Source of the DNA: Planctomycetota bacterium
GTDB taxonomy: Bacteria; Planctomycetota; PLA2
NCBI GenBank assembly: GCA_021776735.1
Contig: JAJFFH010000014.1
Coordinates: 1-64,000 of the forward strand
Reading direction: 5' to 3'
DNA length: 64,000 nt
The translations under genes were made by a program, and so were the position numbers. The notes beneath the pieces were generated by a model. That model did not search any database. It worked only from the letters and a program-made list of their open reading frames with translations, and was not told the origin of the DNA. This document shows positions 36,400 to 45,729 of this stretch, piece after piece; the first letter of the stretch is position 1, and the number at the start of each line of letters is the position of its first letter.

Positions 36400-37230
36400 T
36401 CAGCGCGAAAACGGCACCCGACCGCTCGCCGAGTACGGCAGGTTCAGGGGCGCGTACGGGGTCTTGACCGCCAACGTTCCGCTGAGACTGTAGTCGGAGC
36501 CCTGGCCCCGTAGCACGTTCAACATTCCGAGGCCCAGCGAAACCGGCGAGAGCGAGAGGGGAATCTCGATGACCCGCGATTTCTTCCCGGCGATCCGGCC
36601 CGACGGCTCTGCGCGAGCCGCTGCGACCTCGGTGCCGCCGAGGGCCAGCTCATAGGCGAAGGTCGTGAGCCCGAGCGCGAACGCATTGGTGTTTTCGATC
36701 TCGATCTTTAGAACCGCTCGCGCCTCCCGCAGGCTGAGCTTGTCCCACTTGATCCCTGAAAGGCTGACCCTCGGCACGGTCGGCACGGGTATCTCTCCGG
36801 ACTTCTTCAGCGGCAACTCGATCTTCGCCAAACCCGCCGGCTCCACCGACAGATTGATACGCGCCTCGTACGGCACGATTGCGCCGGGGCGGACGCCCTT
36901 CAGCGCCCCGAGGAGGCGCAGGAAATTCACGCGTGCATCCAGGGGGATCGTGCGGGTGCCCTTAGCGGGCACCGTGCCGGCCGCCGCCGCCTTGCCGTCG
37001 AGAAACGGAGCGCCGCCGCTCGCGAGCGAGTAGCCGAGATCGACGAGCGGGAGCGCCGCGTCGTAGGGGTTGTAGACCTCGACGTCAAACCGCAGCGTCG
37101 CGTCCTGTAGCGTCAGACCGCGCACAGAGACTCCGGTGATGCGCGCCGACGGCCGGTCGCCCTGGAGGAAGGCGTCGAGAGTCCCGCACCCGGCGACGGC
37201 AACGAGCAAGACAACAGCGCACCGATTCAT
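36400..37230 (-). CDS. LEA14-like (WHy domain) lipoprotein
   Basis: This is a 276-residue lipoprotein with lipobox AVAGC (Cys15) from start ATG 37230. Two LEA14/WHy-type beta-sandwich units are visible: residues about 30-135 (ITGVSVRGLTLQDATLRFDV, then NPYDAALPLVDLGYSLA) and about 155-265 (LSGIKWDKLSLREARAVLKI, then NTNAFALGLTTFAYELALGG). Such domains are linked to stress proteins and lipid or hydrophobic-ligand binding, but a bacterial role is unproven. It shares strand with the GNAT upstream (47 nt). Confidence 0.8.
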   Translation of the reverse strand: MNRCAVVLLVAVAGCGTLDAFLQGDRPSARITGVSVRGLTLQDATLRFDVEVYNPYDAALPLVDLGYSLASGGAPFLDGKAAAAGTVPAKGTRTIPLDARVNFLRLLGALKGVRPGAIVPYEARINLSVEPAGLAKIELPLKKSGEIPVPTVPRVSLSGIKWDKLSLREARAVLKIEIENTNAFALGLTTFAYELALGGTEVAAARAEPSGRIAGKKSRVIEIPLSLSPVSLGLGMLNVLRGQGSDYSLSGTLAVKTPYAPLNLPYSASGRVPFSR

Positions 37231-37277
37231 GGCGGGGATAATACCTAGCGGGAGGCTGCGTCGCAGGCTTTCGGGCG

Positions 37278-37760
37278 TCACCTGTCGCGTTTCAACCACA
37301 CATAGTCCGTGGGTGATCCGCGATTGAACGCCGCCTGATCATCCGCCGAAACGCGGACGAACCCGGCGGACTCGTAGCAGCGTATCGCGGCACGGTTGTC
37401 GGGCACGACACGCATGAACAGATCGGGCAATCCGAACGTAGCCGCCTGCTCGACCAGCGCACCCACAAACGCGCGACCAAGCCCAAGTCCCCGCCTCGCA
37501 AACGGCACGATGATCCGCGCGAGTTCGACTTCCAGTTCGGCCCGATCCACCCACAGCTCGCCGTACGCGACCAGTGCGCCGTCGTGTCGCCCCACGAATG
37601 GAAAGATGTCCGGATCGCCATGCCAGACACGAAACTGGTCGGCTCCCATCGGAAACGGGGTCTCGCTGCCTGCCCAAGCCCGCGCCTCCGCGGCGCTACG
37701 CGGCCAAGTCGCAATCTCAGCCGCCTGATCCGTGGCAAAGGGTGACAGCGCTACGCGCAT
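37278..37760 (-). CDS. GNAT-family N-acetyltransferase
   Basis: This is a 160-residue protein of the Gcn5-related fold that transfers an acyl group from acyl-CoA. The acetyl-CoA pyrophosphate loop is IVPFARRGLGLGRAFVGALV (R/Q-x-x-G-x-G/A type), and motif B reads MRVVPDNRAAIRCYESAGF. No substrate can be predicted. It lies 25 nt after the beta-ketoacyl synthase-like gene on the same strand. Confidence 0.88.
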   Translation of the reverse strand: MRVALSPFATDQAAEIATWPRSAAEARAWAGSETPFPMGADQFRVWHGDPDIFPFVGRHDGALVAYGELWVDRAELEVELARIIVPFARRGLGLGRAFVGALVEQAATFGLPDLFMRVVPDNRAAIRCYESAGFVRVSADDQAAFNRGSPTDYVWLKRDR

Positions 37761-37784
37761 CGTTCACGCCATGTCTGGTCGGTC

Positions 37785-38924
37785 CTAGACGTGGACGAAG
37801 GCGACCGCGCCGAAGAGGTAACCGGCACCGATCGTGGGGAGCACGACGAGGTCGCCGGGCTCGATGCGTTCGTCGATCTGCTCGACGCGCAGGATGCGCT
37901 CGGTCTCCGGATCCTGGTCTGCGCGCAGGTTGCCGTGGCGCATGGCGAAGTCGAGCGCCATGAGGTTGCTCGCGGCAGATACGTTGCCGAAGCGGTGGAC
38001 CGTCTTCACGACGCGCGCGCCCGGCATGCCCAGCTTCTTGGCGAGGCCGTCCACGATGCGTCCGTTCGCCTGGTGGGGCACGACGCGGACGCGCTTCTTG
38101 AGGTCGTTCCACTCGGCCTCGTCCTCGCCCTGCGCGTTGCCGTTTTCGAAACCGAGAACCCGAAACGTGCACCGCGCCATGGTGTTGACGGCGTTGCGCA
38201 GCACGCTGCGTCCGCCCACCATCTTGAGATAGGTCTTTTCGACCGTCGGCGGTGCGCCGTTCTTGGAAGGCTGCGTCTTCGTGCGAAACGGCAGGTTCGC
38301 GTTGGGCATGTAGATGTTGTCCCAGTTGAAGACGTGCCCCAGATACGGAGGGAGCATGCCGCCTTCGGACGAATCCACCTTGCCCATGACTACCGCACCC
38401 GCGCCGTCGCCGAACAGAATCGACGTGAGCGGATCGGAGTGGTCCAGCGTCGGCGTGATGCTTTCGGCGCCGATGACCAGCACCCGCTTCATCATGCCCG
38501 ACGTGATCATGCCGTACGCGACGGCCATGCCCTGGACCGAGCCTGCGCAGGCCGCGGTCAGCGTAAATGAGGGGGTCCCGGGGGCACCGATGCCTTTCGA
38601 AACCAGCACATGATCGCCGGGGACGCAGACGGCCGGGGTAAACGAGCACAAGATGATCAGGTCGAGATCGGTCGCCGCAACGTGGGCGTCCTCAAGGGCC
38701 CGCTTGGCCGCTTCGGTCGCCATGTGCGCCACGGTCTCTTCGCTGTTGGCGTAACGCCGCTCGTGGATGTGGGTCACGCGATCGACCCAGGTGCTGAAAT
38801 CGCCCGAGGTCTCTTCGTCGTAGCCGGTGCAGAGATCGCGCAGGGCCTCGTTGCTGACGATTTGGGGCGGCAGGTACGAGCCGGTGCCCATGACGATCAC
38901 GGAGCGATTGATCGGGGGTCTCAT
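37785..38924 (-). CDS. 3-oxoacyl-ACP synthase III-like thiolase-fold enzyme
   Basis: This is a 379-residue FabH-type condensing enzyme. The catalytic Cys126 lies in TLTAACAGSVQGM, the His in VVPHQANGRIVDG (near 282) and the Asn in HRFGNVSAASNLMA (near 313), giving the complete Cys-His-Asn triad of KAS III. The tail ends in a glycine-rich GAGYLFGAVAFVH. It is longer than typical FabH (about 320) through an insertion (residues about 195-250), as in divergent secondary KASIII-like enzymes. The start is ATG 38924. Whether it initiates fatty-acid synthesis or a specialised pathway is undetermined. Confidence 0.88.
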   Translation of the reverse strand: MRPPINRSVIVMGTGSYLPPQIVSNEALRDLCTGYDEETSGDFSTWVDRVTHIHERRYANSEETVAHMATEAAKRALEDAHVAATDLDLIILCSFTPAVCVPGDHVLVSKGIGAPGTPSFTLTAACAGSVQGMAVAYGMITSGMMKRVLVIGAESITPTLDHSDPLTSILFGDGAGAVVMGKVDSSEGGMLPPYLGHVFNWDNIYMPNANLPFRTKTQPSKNGAPPTVEKTYLKMVGGRSVLRNAVNTMARCTFRVLGFENGNAQGEDEAEWNDLKKRVRVVPHQANGRIVDGLAKKLGMPGARVVKTVHRFGNVSAASNLMALDFAMRHGNLRADQDPETERILRVEQIDERIEPGDLVVLPTIGAGYLFGAVAFVHV

Positions 38925-39181
38925 GTAGGCCGTTCTCGGGTGGCTATGTATCTCTGGGGGCTCGATGTCCCTTGGGGGCACACGGTCTCCGGAATTCGGA
39001 AATCATACCCCCAGAGCCGGATGGAATCACCTACTGTCCGTCCCGTTGCTTACAGTGAGCTGTGAACCATGGCCGGATCGCGGTTTGGCATAAACCGCGT
39101 GAGGATAACCGTTTAGAGCCCTCGGCGGGCGCGGTCGCGGCGTCTGATGGGGGGCCGAAGAGGATCAAAAAGAGGCAGTAC

Positions 39182-42100
39182 ATGTCTCGTCGTCTGTTGC
39201 TTGGACGCGCCGGTGCGGGCAAGACCCACGCCTGCCTGGAGAGGTTTGCCGCCGTTTTGGAGGCGGGCGGCCGCGCATTGTTCCTCGTCCCGACGCATTC
39301 GCAGGCGGAGCACCTCCGGTCCCTCCTGCTGGCGCGGCACCAAAGTCTGGCCCGGCGCCCGGTAGCGACGTTCACCCGGCTGGCGGAGTCTGTGACCGGC
39401 CGCCGGCTGCGCGATCTCGCGGGGCGGGCGGTGCAGGACCGGCTCGCCCAGGAGGTGCTGCTCGCGACGTTCCCCGAGGCGGCGGCCCAGCCCGGTTTTC
39501 GCGGGGAGTTCCTCACGTCCGTCAAGGAGCTGAAGGAGCAGGGCCTCTCGCCGGACGCGGCCCGCCTCCACGCGGAGGAGCACTTCCTGGACGAGAGCCG
39601 TGGCCGGCGCCTGTTCCTCGCGTTCGCGGCCTACACGGAACGGCTCGGTACCGAGAGTCGGTTCGACCACGAAGACCTGCTCTTGTCCGCGCGCGAGCAA
39701 CTCGCCGCCGCGCCGCCGGCCTACGACCTGGTTGCCATCGACGGCTTCCACGACTTCACCGTCGTGCAAAAGAGCATCATCGATCTCCTGGCCGGCCACG
39801 CCGGGGAGACGATGGTCACGATGCCGCTTGACGCCGACGACCGAAGTCATCCGGTCTTTGCCTCCGCCGCTCGCACGGCCGCCCGCTTTTCCGGTTTTTC
39901 AGCGGAGAAGCTGCGCGGCAACCGACGCGGTTTCGCCGGGCTGGAAGCGCGCCTGTTTGCGCCCGCGCATTCCGTTCCCGCGGCTTCCCCGGTCTCTGGT
40001 CTCCCGGCCTCTGGTTCCCCCGGCGCTGATCCGCCCGACGGTTCGGGGGGGCCGCGGGTTGTGCATCGCCAACTCTCGCTGTTTACATCGCCGTCCCAGC
40101 CGTCGCGCCTGCGGCGCTATGGCGGGCAAGCCGTTCCTGACGAACCGGCTTCCTCCCAGGATCAAGGCGCGTCTTCCCTGGTCCAGGTGCCCGGTCTCGA
40201 GGTCGTCGCGTGGCCCGGCGCCGAAACGGAGGCGGACCGCACCGCGCGTTTCGTCTCGGCGTCGGGACGGCGCTACAAGGACTTTTTGGTCGTGCGGCGT
40301 TCGTTCGCGGGGATGCACGCCATCTATCGAGCGGCGTTCGAGCGGCATGGTGTTCCGCTCCGGTTCTTTGGGAGTGAGCCCTTGGGCCGGATTCCCGCGG
40401 CGCGCGCGGCCGTGCTCTGGTTACGGCATCTGGCGACGCCGCTGGAACCGTCCGAGCTCGTGCCGCTGTTGCGTTCGCCGTATCTGCGCGATCGTCCGGA
40501 TCCGGGATACGTCGATCGGATCGCCGCGCAGCTGCGCGAGGGCCCAAAGGACGCGAAACCGGCGAACGGGGACGCCGACGCTTTCGTCGCGGCCGTGGCG
40601 CGTCCGGAGACGGGGCGCTTGCCGGACCTGTTGGCGCGACGGCTCGGTGTGCAGGACGCGCTGCTCGACGAGCCCGACGGCAGCGAGGACATTGCGCGGG
40701 CGGCCCGGTTCTTCCGGGTGCTCTTGCGGGAGGCCGAGGCGGTTGCAGACTGGCCGCTGGGCGAGGCCGCCGAGCATGTCGCCGCGCGGGTGCCGCACCT
40801 GCAGGACTCGTTTCGCGATCGCCGACACGACTGCGTGTACGCCGTGGACGCCAGCGAGGCGCGACAGTGGGAGAAGCCCGTCGTGATCGTCACCGGCCTG
40901 ACCGCGGATGCGTTTCCGCGTCAGGTGCGGCAGGACTTGTTCCTGCGCGACGACGAGCGGCGTGATCTGGCGGAGCAGCGCGGCCTGTCGCTGCCGTTGC
41001 GCGCGCGGCGTGAGGACGAGGAGCGCTACCTTTTCTATGTGGCACTGACCCGGGCGCGCGAGCGACTCGTCTTGTCATGGCCCGCGTACGACGAGGACGG
41101 CGCGGACGTTCCGATGTCGCCGTACCTCGAGGAGACGCTCGCCGCCCTCGATGTCAACGTGCGCCGGGTTTCGCTGTCCGAGCAGCACCTGCAGCCGGAA
41201 GACGCCGTGACGCGGCGCGATCTCCTGCCGATCGTGGCGGACGGACTCGCGCAAGCGCAGCCGCAACGCGTCGCGCTCGCGGCGTCCCTGCACGACCGAG
41301 GTGCCGTGGCGCGGGCTCTGCTCGCTTTGCCCCGCCGTCTCGAACTGGCCCGCGCGCGGCCGATCGCGCTGCCCTCCGACCCGGCGGCGACGTTGTCCGC
41401 CTCGCGCATCAACCGTTTTCTCCGTTGCCCGTACCTGTTCCTGATGAGCGGCGTGCTGCACGTGAACCGGGAGCGCAAGGCGGGCCTTGATCCGCTGCTG
41501 CGCGGGACGATCGTCCACGACGCGCTGGAGCGGGTGGCGAACGAACCGGACGCCGATCCGGGTGCGCTGTTCGACGAAGTTTTCCTGGCCGGCACGGACG
41601 GCCTGCGGCTCAGTTTGCGCGAGGTCGGCGACCGACGGTGGATGCGCCTCGCGGTCCTGCGCGCCGCGGAGGATCTGCGCACGCAACCGGTCGAGGCGGC
41701 CGAACACGAGTTCGAGATCGACGTCGACGACGTGCGCTTGCGCGGCAAGATCGACCGTCTCGACCGCTATCCGGCCGGTGTGCTCGTACGCGACTACAAG
41801 ACGGGCATCGTCGATCAAAAACGCATCGACGCGTTCGAGGATCTCCAGCTCGACATCTACCTGTTGGCCATGGACGAGCCGGCGGGCGCGGTCTACGAGC
41901 GCCTGCGCCGCGACGACGCCGTGGGGTACGTGCTCCCCGAACTCGCAGACGCCGGCATCGGCGGCAAGGCGAAGACCGTCACGCGCGAAGAACTCGAGCA
42001 GCGTCGCGAACACACGCGCAACATCGTGCGGGCCACGGCGGGGGACGCGCGCGCGGGGCGACTGGCGGTCCATCCGCGCGACCCCGACACCTGCACGCGC

Positions 42101-42232
42101 GCCCGCTGCGACGGGTTCGACCTGTGTCGCGTCGCACATGGCCGCTGGCTTGAGCGGGTCGCGCGCGCCGAGGCCGGGAGTAGCCGGCCGGATCGAAACA
42201 CCACGGGCGGGAAAGCGGACGGACGGCGATGA
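39182..42232 (+). CDS. AddB-type helicase-nuclease subunit (PD-(D/E)XK, Fe-S)
   Basis: This is a 1016-residue partner of the adjacent AddA-type protein; such complexes resect double-strand breaks. An N-terminal Walker A is present (RLLLGRAGAGKTH). The nuclease motif GKIDRLDR, then VRDYKTG, lies at about 855-875. Four cysteines, FLRCPYLF (about 749) and CTRARCDGFDLC (about 970-981), match the AddB iron-sulphur arrangement. A 60-residue low-complexity insert (about 265-325) interrupts the middle. Start ATG 39182 follows aaagaggc; an upstream ATG at 39062 lacks a good site. The last residues, GKADGRR, are encoded by a dispersed repeat. Confidence 0.88.
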   Translation: MSRRLLLGRAGAGKTHACLERFAAVLEAGGRALFLVPTHSQAEHLRSLLLARHQSLARRPVATFTRLAESVTGRRLRDLAGRAVQDRLAQEVLLATFPEAAAQPGFRGEFLTSVKELKEQGLSPDAARLHAEEHFLDESRGRRLFLAFAAYTERLGTESRFDHEDLLLSAREQLAAAPPAYDLVAIDGFHDFTVVQKSIIDLLAGHAGETMVTMPLDADDRSHPVFASAARTAARFSGFSAEKLRGNRRGFAGLEARLFAPAHSVPAASPVSGLPASGSPGADPPDGSGGPRVVHRQLSLFTSPSQPSRLRRYGGQAVPDEPASSQDQGASSLVQVPGLEVVAWPGAETEADRTARFVSASGRRYKDFLVVRRSFAGMHAIYRAAFERHGVPLRFFGSEPLGRIPAARAAVLWLRHLATPLEPSELVPLLRSPYLRDRPDPGYVDRIAAQLREGPKDAKPANGDADAFVAAVARPETGRLPDLLARRLGVQDALLDEPDGSEDIARAARFFRVLLREAEAVADWPLGEAAEHVAARVPHLQDSFRDRRHDCVYAVDASEARQWEKPVVIVTGLTADAFPRQVRQDLFLRDDERRDLAEQRGLSLPLRARREDEERYLFYVALTRARERLVLSWPAYDEDGADVPMSPYLEETLAALDVNVRRVSLSEQHLQPEDAVTRRDLLPIVADGLAQAQPQRVALAASLHDRGAVARALLALPRRLELARARPIALPSDPAATLSASRINRFLRCPYLFLMSGVLHVNRERKAGLDPLLRGTIVHDALERVANEPDADPGALFDEVFLAGTDGLRLSLREVGDRRWMRLAVLRAAEDLRTQPVEAAEHEFEIDVDDVRLRGKIDRLDRYPAGVLVRDYKTGIVDQKRIDAFEDLQLDIYLLAMDEPAGAVYERLRRDDAVGYVLPELADAGIGGKAKTVTREELEQRREHTRNIVRATAGDARAGRLAVHPRDPDTCTRARCDGFDLCRVAHGRWLERVARAEAGSSRPDRNTTGGKADGRR
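42209..42231 (+). repeat. Dispersed repeat, copy 7, spanning the addB stop and addA start
   Basis: GGGAAAGCGG then ACGGACGGCGATG. Its final ATG is the start codon of the AddA-type gene, and the overlapping TGA is the stop of the AddB-type gene. Confidence 0.75.
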
Positions 42233-45200
42233 AGCTGACCACCGAGCAGTCCGCGGCCGCGTTTGCGCGCGACAAAAACATCGCCGTCATAGCCGGTGCG
42301 GGCACGGGAAAAACTCGTGTCCTCACGGAGCGCTATCTCGACCTCGTCCTGCAGCGCGACGTGGAGATCCCGCGCGTCCTCGCACTGACGTTTACCGAGA
42401 AGGCCGCCCGCGAGATGAAGGAACGCATCCGGGAGACGCTGCGCGAGCGGGGCCGGCTGGCGGAGGCGCGCAAGGTCGAGTTTGCGCCGATCTCGACGAT
42501 TCACGCGTTCCTGGCGCGCACGCTGCGCGAACGCGCGCTCGACGCCGGGCTCGATCCGCGTTTCACTGTGGCCGACGAGATGACGGCGCAACTGCATCTC
42601 GAGGCATCGCTGGAGCGCGCGGTCGATGGCCTCGACCCGAAAACGCGCGAGGATCTGTCCCGCGTGTCTGGTGGCGAGGACGACGTGTTCTCGATCTACC
42701 TCGCGCTGCGCGCGACGCCGCTCGGGATCGACGACCTGTCTTTTGTGCGGCAGGACAAGGAAGAACTGCGGATTCGCATGCGTCGTTTCCTGGACGGCTG
42801 CCACGGGAAAGCACCGGGCAAGACGGCGGAGCGCCTGAGCCGGCTCTCGCGCGAGGGGTTTGCGTTTGGGAATCTCGATCCCGCGCGCGCCGACGATTTC
42901 GACGAGTGCGTGAAGGGGCGTGTGGCGAACGCTTTTCGCGATCACTTTCTGGAAGGCAAGGCGATCGCCAAGCTCTACTTGTCGCTGCGTCACGAGCCGC
43001 TGGCTGAAGCCGTCGGAGCGGCGATGGTGGACGTGCTGCGCGGGCTCGACGCGCACTACACCCGAGCCAAGCGTGCGGAAGGACTGGTCGACTTCGCGGA
43101 CCTCGAGCGGCTGGGCATGCGACTGCTCGAGTCTCCCGTGGGAGCCGAGATCGCCGGCGCGTTCGATCATCTGCTCGTGGACGAGTACCAGGACACGAGC
43201 CGCATTCAGGAGGCGATTCTGGAGCGGCTTGCCGCCGGAAGCGAACGCTTCGGTGTCGGCGATGAGAAACAGTCCATCTACCGTTTTCGCTACGCCGACG
43301 TGGCCGTGTTTCGCACGTTGCAGGACAAGGCCACACGATTCTCCCTCAGCGGTTCGTTTCGAACCCGCCCGGAGATCATGCGGTTCCTCAACCGGACGTT
43401 TGCGGACCTGTTCTCCGGTACGCGCGTGCAGTCGCAGGACCTGCGTGCGACGGCGTCGTGGAACGAGCGGGACGGCGTACCGGTCGAGGTGATCGCGCCG
43501 GAAGGCTCGTCGCTGGCGGACGGTCGCCGCAAGGAGGCCCGCACGCTCGCGCGCCGGCTCCGTCAGATCGTGGAGGAAAAGGAAGTCCGCCTGACACGCG
43601 CCGGGCGCGAGGGCATGATCGAGTACCGCCATTGCGCGCTGCTGCTGCGGACCATGACGCACCTGTCGCTGTACGAACGCGCGCTTTCCAACGCGGGCGT
43701 GCCGTACGTCGTCGTCAAGGGCCGCGGCTACTACGCCGCCCGCGAAGTCGTCGATCTTGCGCACCTCCTGTTGCTGCTCGGCGACCCCTTGGACGAGTTT
43801 CGGGCGACGGCCGCGCTGACGTCGCTGTTTTGTGGCGCGACGGACGGCGACGTCGTCCATCTTCGCGCCCTCGGACAACGACCGAGCGCCGACACGCGCG
43901 CGGCCAAGGCGCGGGATGCAGATGAGACAACGCATGGGCGGGGCGGGGGCCGCGCGGCGCTGCGCAACGTGCCGTGGTCTTTGCGTGCGCTGCATGCCGA
44001 ACGGCCTGACGCCATCCCTACCGAGCGGTGGGAGCGGCTGGTCTTGTTTGCGCGCCGGTTCCAGCGTTGGCAGACACTCCTGGGGCGCATCGAGACCGGC
44101 GACCTCGTCGAAACGATCCTGCACGAAACGCGCTTTGCCGAGTTGTGCCTGATCGAGCGCGACGGCCGGCGCCGGCATGCGAACCTGCAAAAAGCGCTGC
44201 GGCGCGCGCGGGAGTTTCCCGACGACCCGGTCGCGTACGCGCGTTCGCTGCTCGACTTCAGAGAGCGTGAGTTTCGCGAGAGCGAGGCCGCTCTTGCGTC
44301 GGAGTCCGACCAGGCCGTCCGGATCATGACGGTGCATGCCGCCAAGGGGCTCGAGTGGCCGCTGGTGGCCGTCGCGGATCTGACCGCGCGGTCGCGGTCG
44401 ATCGGTGGTCCGATCCTGATGCCCGACGGCGAGTTCGGCGTGCGCCTCAAGGTGGACGGCGAGCCGAAGTCGGTGAAACCGCCGGGGTTCGAGGCGCTCA
44501 ACGACCTGAACAAGGATCTGGAACGCGAAGAAGCGCTGCGCCTGCTCTACGTCGCGCTCACGCGGGCCGAGGAACATCTCATTTTGTCGGGCGCGGTGAT
44601 TCCTGCAAAAAAGAAGGGAACGACGCTGGTTCACGCGGTGCTGGACGAGAGCCCGGACGATGTCGCGCAGATCGATTGCGGGCCGTTGTTGTCACCCGAC
44701 AGTCGGCGCCGCCAGGGAGCCGCGATCCGCGCGGCGGTGCGCCGGCGTGCCGACCTCCCCGCCGAATTGCCGCGCGCGGACGAAGACGCGGACGCGCTGC
44801 TCGCGCGCCTCGATGCGCTGGAGCCGCCGGTCCCCGACAACACTCCGTACGTCGCAGCCGTCGCCGACCTCGTCGAGTTCACGCGCTGCCCGCGCCGCTA
44901 CCGTCTCAAGCGGATGTACGGCATCGAATGGGATCCCGATCCCGCCGCCGACTCTTCCAGCCTCGCAACATCGGTCCGAAACGCAGAGGATTTCGAGGCG
45001 GACGAGCCCGCGAACGCGGAAGAGCATCCGCGGCGCGCGCTGGGCACGGCCTTTCACGAGATCATGGAAGAGGTCGGTCCGTGGACGATCCCCGACGAGG
45101 CGACGATCCGCCGGTATCTACCGGACGCTACCGGTGGACGGGCCGATGCGGATCGCAAAGGCGAAGTCGCGCTGATGACGCGGTGGAGCGAATGGCTCAC

Positions 45201-45618
45201 GGCGCAACCGTTTACCGCGGGGCTGGAGCAGGCGGACCCGCAACGGGAGATGGCGTTTTTGACCAGAATTGCCGGGCTGCCGGTGCGCGGCGTGATCGAT
45301 CTGTACGCGCCGGGCGTCCCGATGGTCCTCGACTACAAGACCGGAAAAAACCCACGGCCGTCCCAGTACGCCGTGCAGGTGTCGGTCTACGTCGCCGCAC
45401 TGCGCCAACTCGGACTGCCCGCACCGGACCGGGCCCACCTGGTCTATGTGGACGCAGAGCAGACGTGCGAAGTGCCCGCGGAGCCGGTGGACGACCTGAT
45501 CCACAGCTTTATCACCGCCCACCGCGGTGCCGGAGACTTCCCTCCCCAACCGGGCGAAGCGTGCCAACACTGCGAATTCAAAAAAGCCTGCGAACGCAAC
45601 GGAGTCCACTGCCCGTAG
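42229..45618 (+). CDS. addA: AddA-type UvrD-like helicase with C-terminal nuclease
   Basis: This is a 1129-residue superfamily 1 helicase: motif I AGAGTGKT (22-29), motif II LLVDEYQDTSR (about 315-325), motif III GDEKQSIYRFR, motif V/VI MTVHAAKGLEWP and LYVALTRAEEHL. The C-terminal PD-(D/E)XK nuclease carries GVIDLYAP, then VLDYKTGKN (about 1035). Unusually, cysteines FTRCPRRY (about 885) and CQHCEFKKACERNGVHC (about 1109-1127) form a second Fe-S-type set, as in AddB. The start overlaps the AddB stop (ATGA) and lies within a dispersed repeat; there is no ordinary ribosome site apart from the repeat's GGGAAAG. Confidence 0.92.
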   Translation: MKLTTEQSAAAFARDKNIAVIAGAGTGKTRVLTERYLDLVLQRDVEIPRVLALTFTEKAAREMKERIRETLRERGRLAEARKVEFAPISTIHAFLARTLRERALDAGLDPRFTVADEMTAQLHLEASLERAVDGLDPKTREDLSRVSGGEDDVFSIYLALRATPLGIDDLSFVRQDKEELRIRMRRFLDGCHGKAPGKTAERLSRLSREGFAFGNLDPARADDFDECVKGRVANAFRDHFLEGKAIAKLYLSLRHEPLAEAVGAAMVDVLRGLDAHYTRAKRAEGLVDFADLERLGMRLLESPVGAEIAGAFDHLLVDEYQDTSRIQEAILERLAAGSERFGVGDEKQSIYRFRYADVAVFRTLQDKATRFSLSGSFRTRPEIMRFLNRTFADLFSGTRVQSQDLRATASWNERDGVPVEVIAPEGSSLADGRRKEARTLARRLRQIVEEKEVRLTRAGREGMIEYRHCALLLRTMTHLSLYERALSNAGVPYVVVKGRGYYAAREVVDLAHLLLLLGDPLDEFRATAALTSLFCGATDGDVVHLRALGQRPSADTRAAKARDADETTHGRGGGRAALRNVPWSLRALHAERPDAIPTERWERLVLFARRFQRWQTLLGRIETGDLVETILHETRFAELCLIERDGRRRHANLQKALRRAREFPDDPVAYARSLLDFREREFRESEAALASESDQAVRIMTVHAAKGLEWPLVAVADLTARSRSIGGPILMPDGEFGVRLKVDGEPKSVKPPGFEALNDLNKDLEREEALRLLYVALTRAEEHLILSGAVIPAKKKGTTLVHAVLDESPDDVAQIDCGPLLSPDSRRRQGAAIRAAVRRRADLPAELPRADEDADALLARLDALEPPVPDNTPYVAAVADLVEFTRCPRRYRLKRMYGIEWDPDPAADSSSLATSVRNAEDFEADEPANAEEHPRRALGTAFHEIMEEVGPWTIPDEATIRRYLPDATGGRADADRKGEVALMTRWSEWLTAQPFTAGLEQADPQREMAFLTRIAGLPVRGVIDLYAPGVPMVLDYKTGKNPRPSQYAVQVSVYVAALRQLGLPAPDRAHLVYVDAEQTCEVPAEPVDDLIHSFITAHRGAGDFPPQPGEACQHCEFKKACERNGVHCP

Positions 45619-45678
45619 CCAACTCACGCTCAGATTCATACGGGCCGGCAGGGCCGCCCCCGGCCGGCCGGGCTAACA

Positions 45679-45699
45679 AGAATCGCCGCAGGCGATTCT
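45679..45699. repeat. Hairpin module preceding a dispersed-repeat copy
   Basis: A perfect 9-bp stem AGAATCGCC/GGCGATTCT with loop GCA. The same hairpin type (loop GCA) lies at 48550-48568, each time a few bases before a repeat copy. It could also help terminate the addBA transcript. Confidence 0.7.
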
Positions 45700-45708
45700 C
45701 GCAGGGGG

Positions 45709-45729
45709 CATCGCCGTCCGTGCGCTCCC
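45709..45729 (-). repeat. Dispersed repeat, copy 8
   Basis: The plus strand reads CATCGCCGTCCGTGCGCTCC. It lies between the convergent AddA-type gene and the next gene, touching the latter's stop codon. Confidence 0.7.

Noticed and set aside
41893..44634. Long minus-strand open frame (913 codons) opposite addA
   Set aside because: It lacks any domain and is antisense to helicase motifs.
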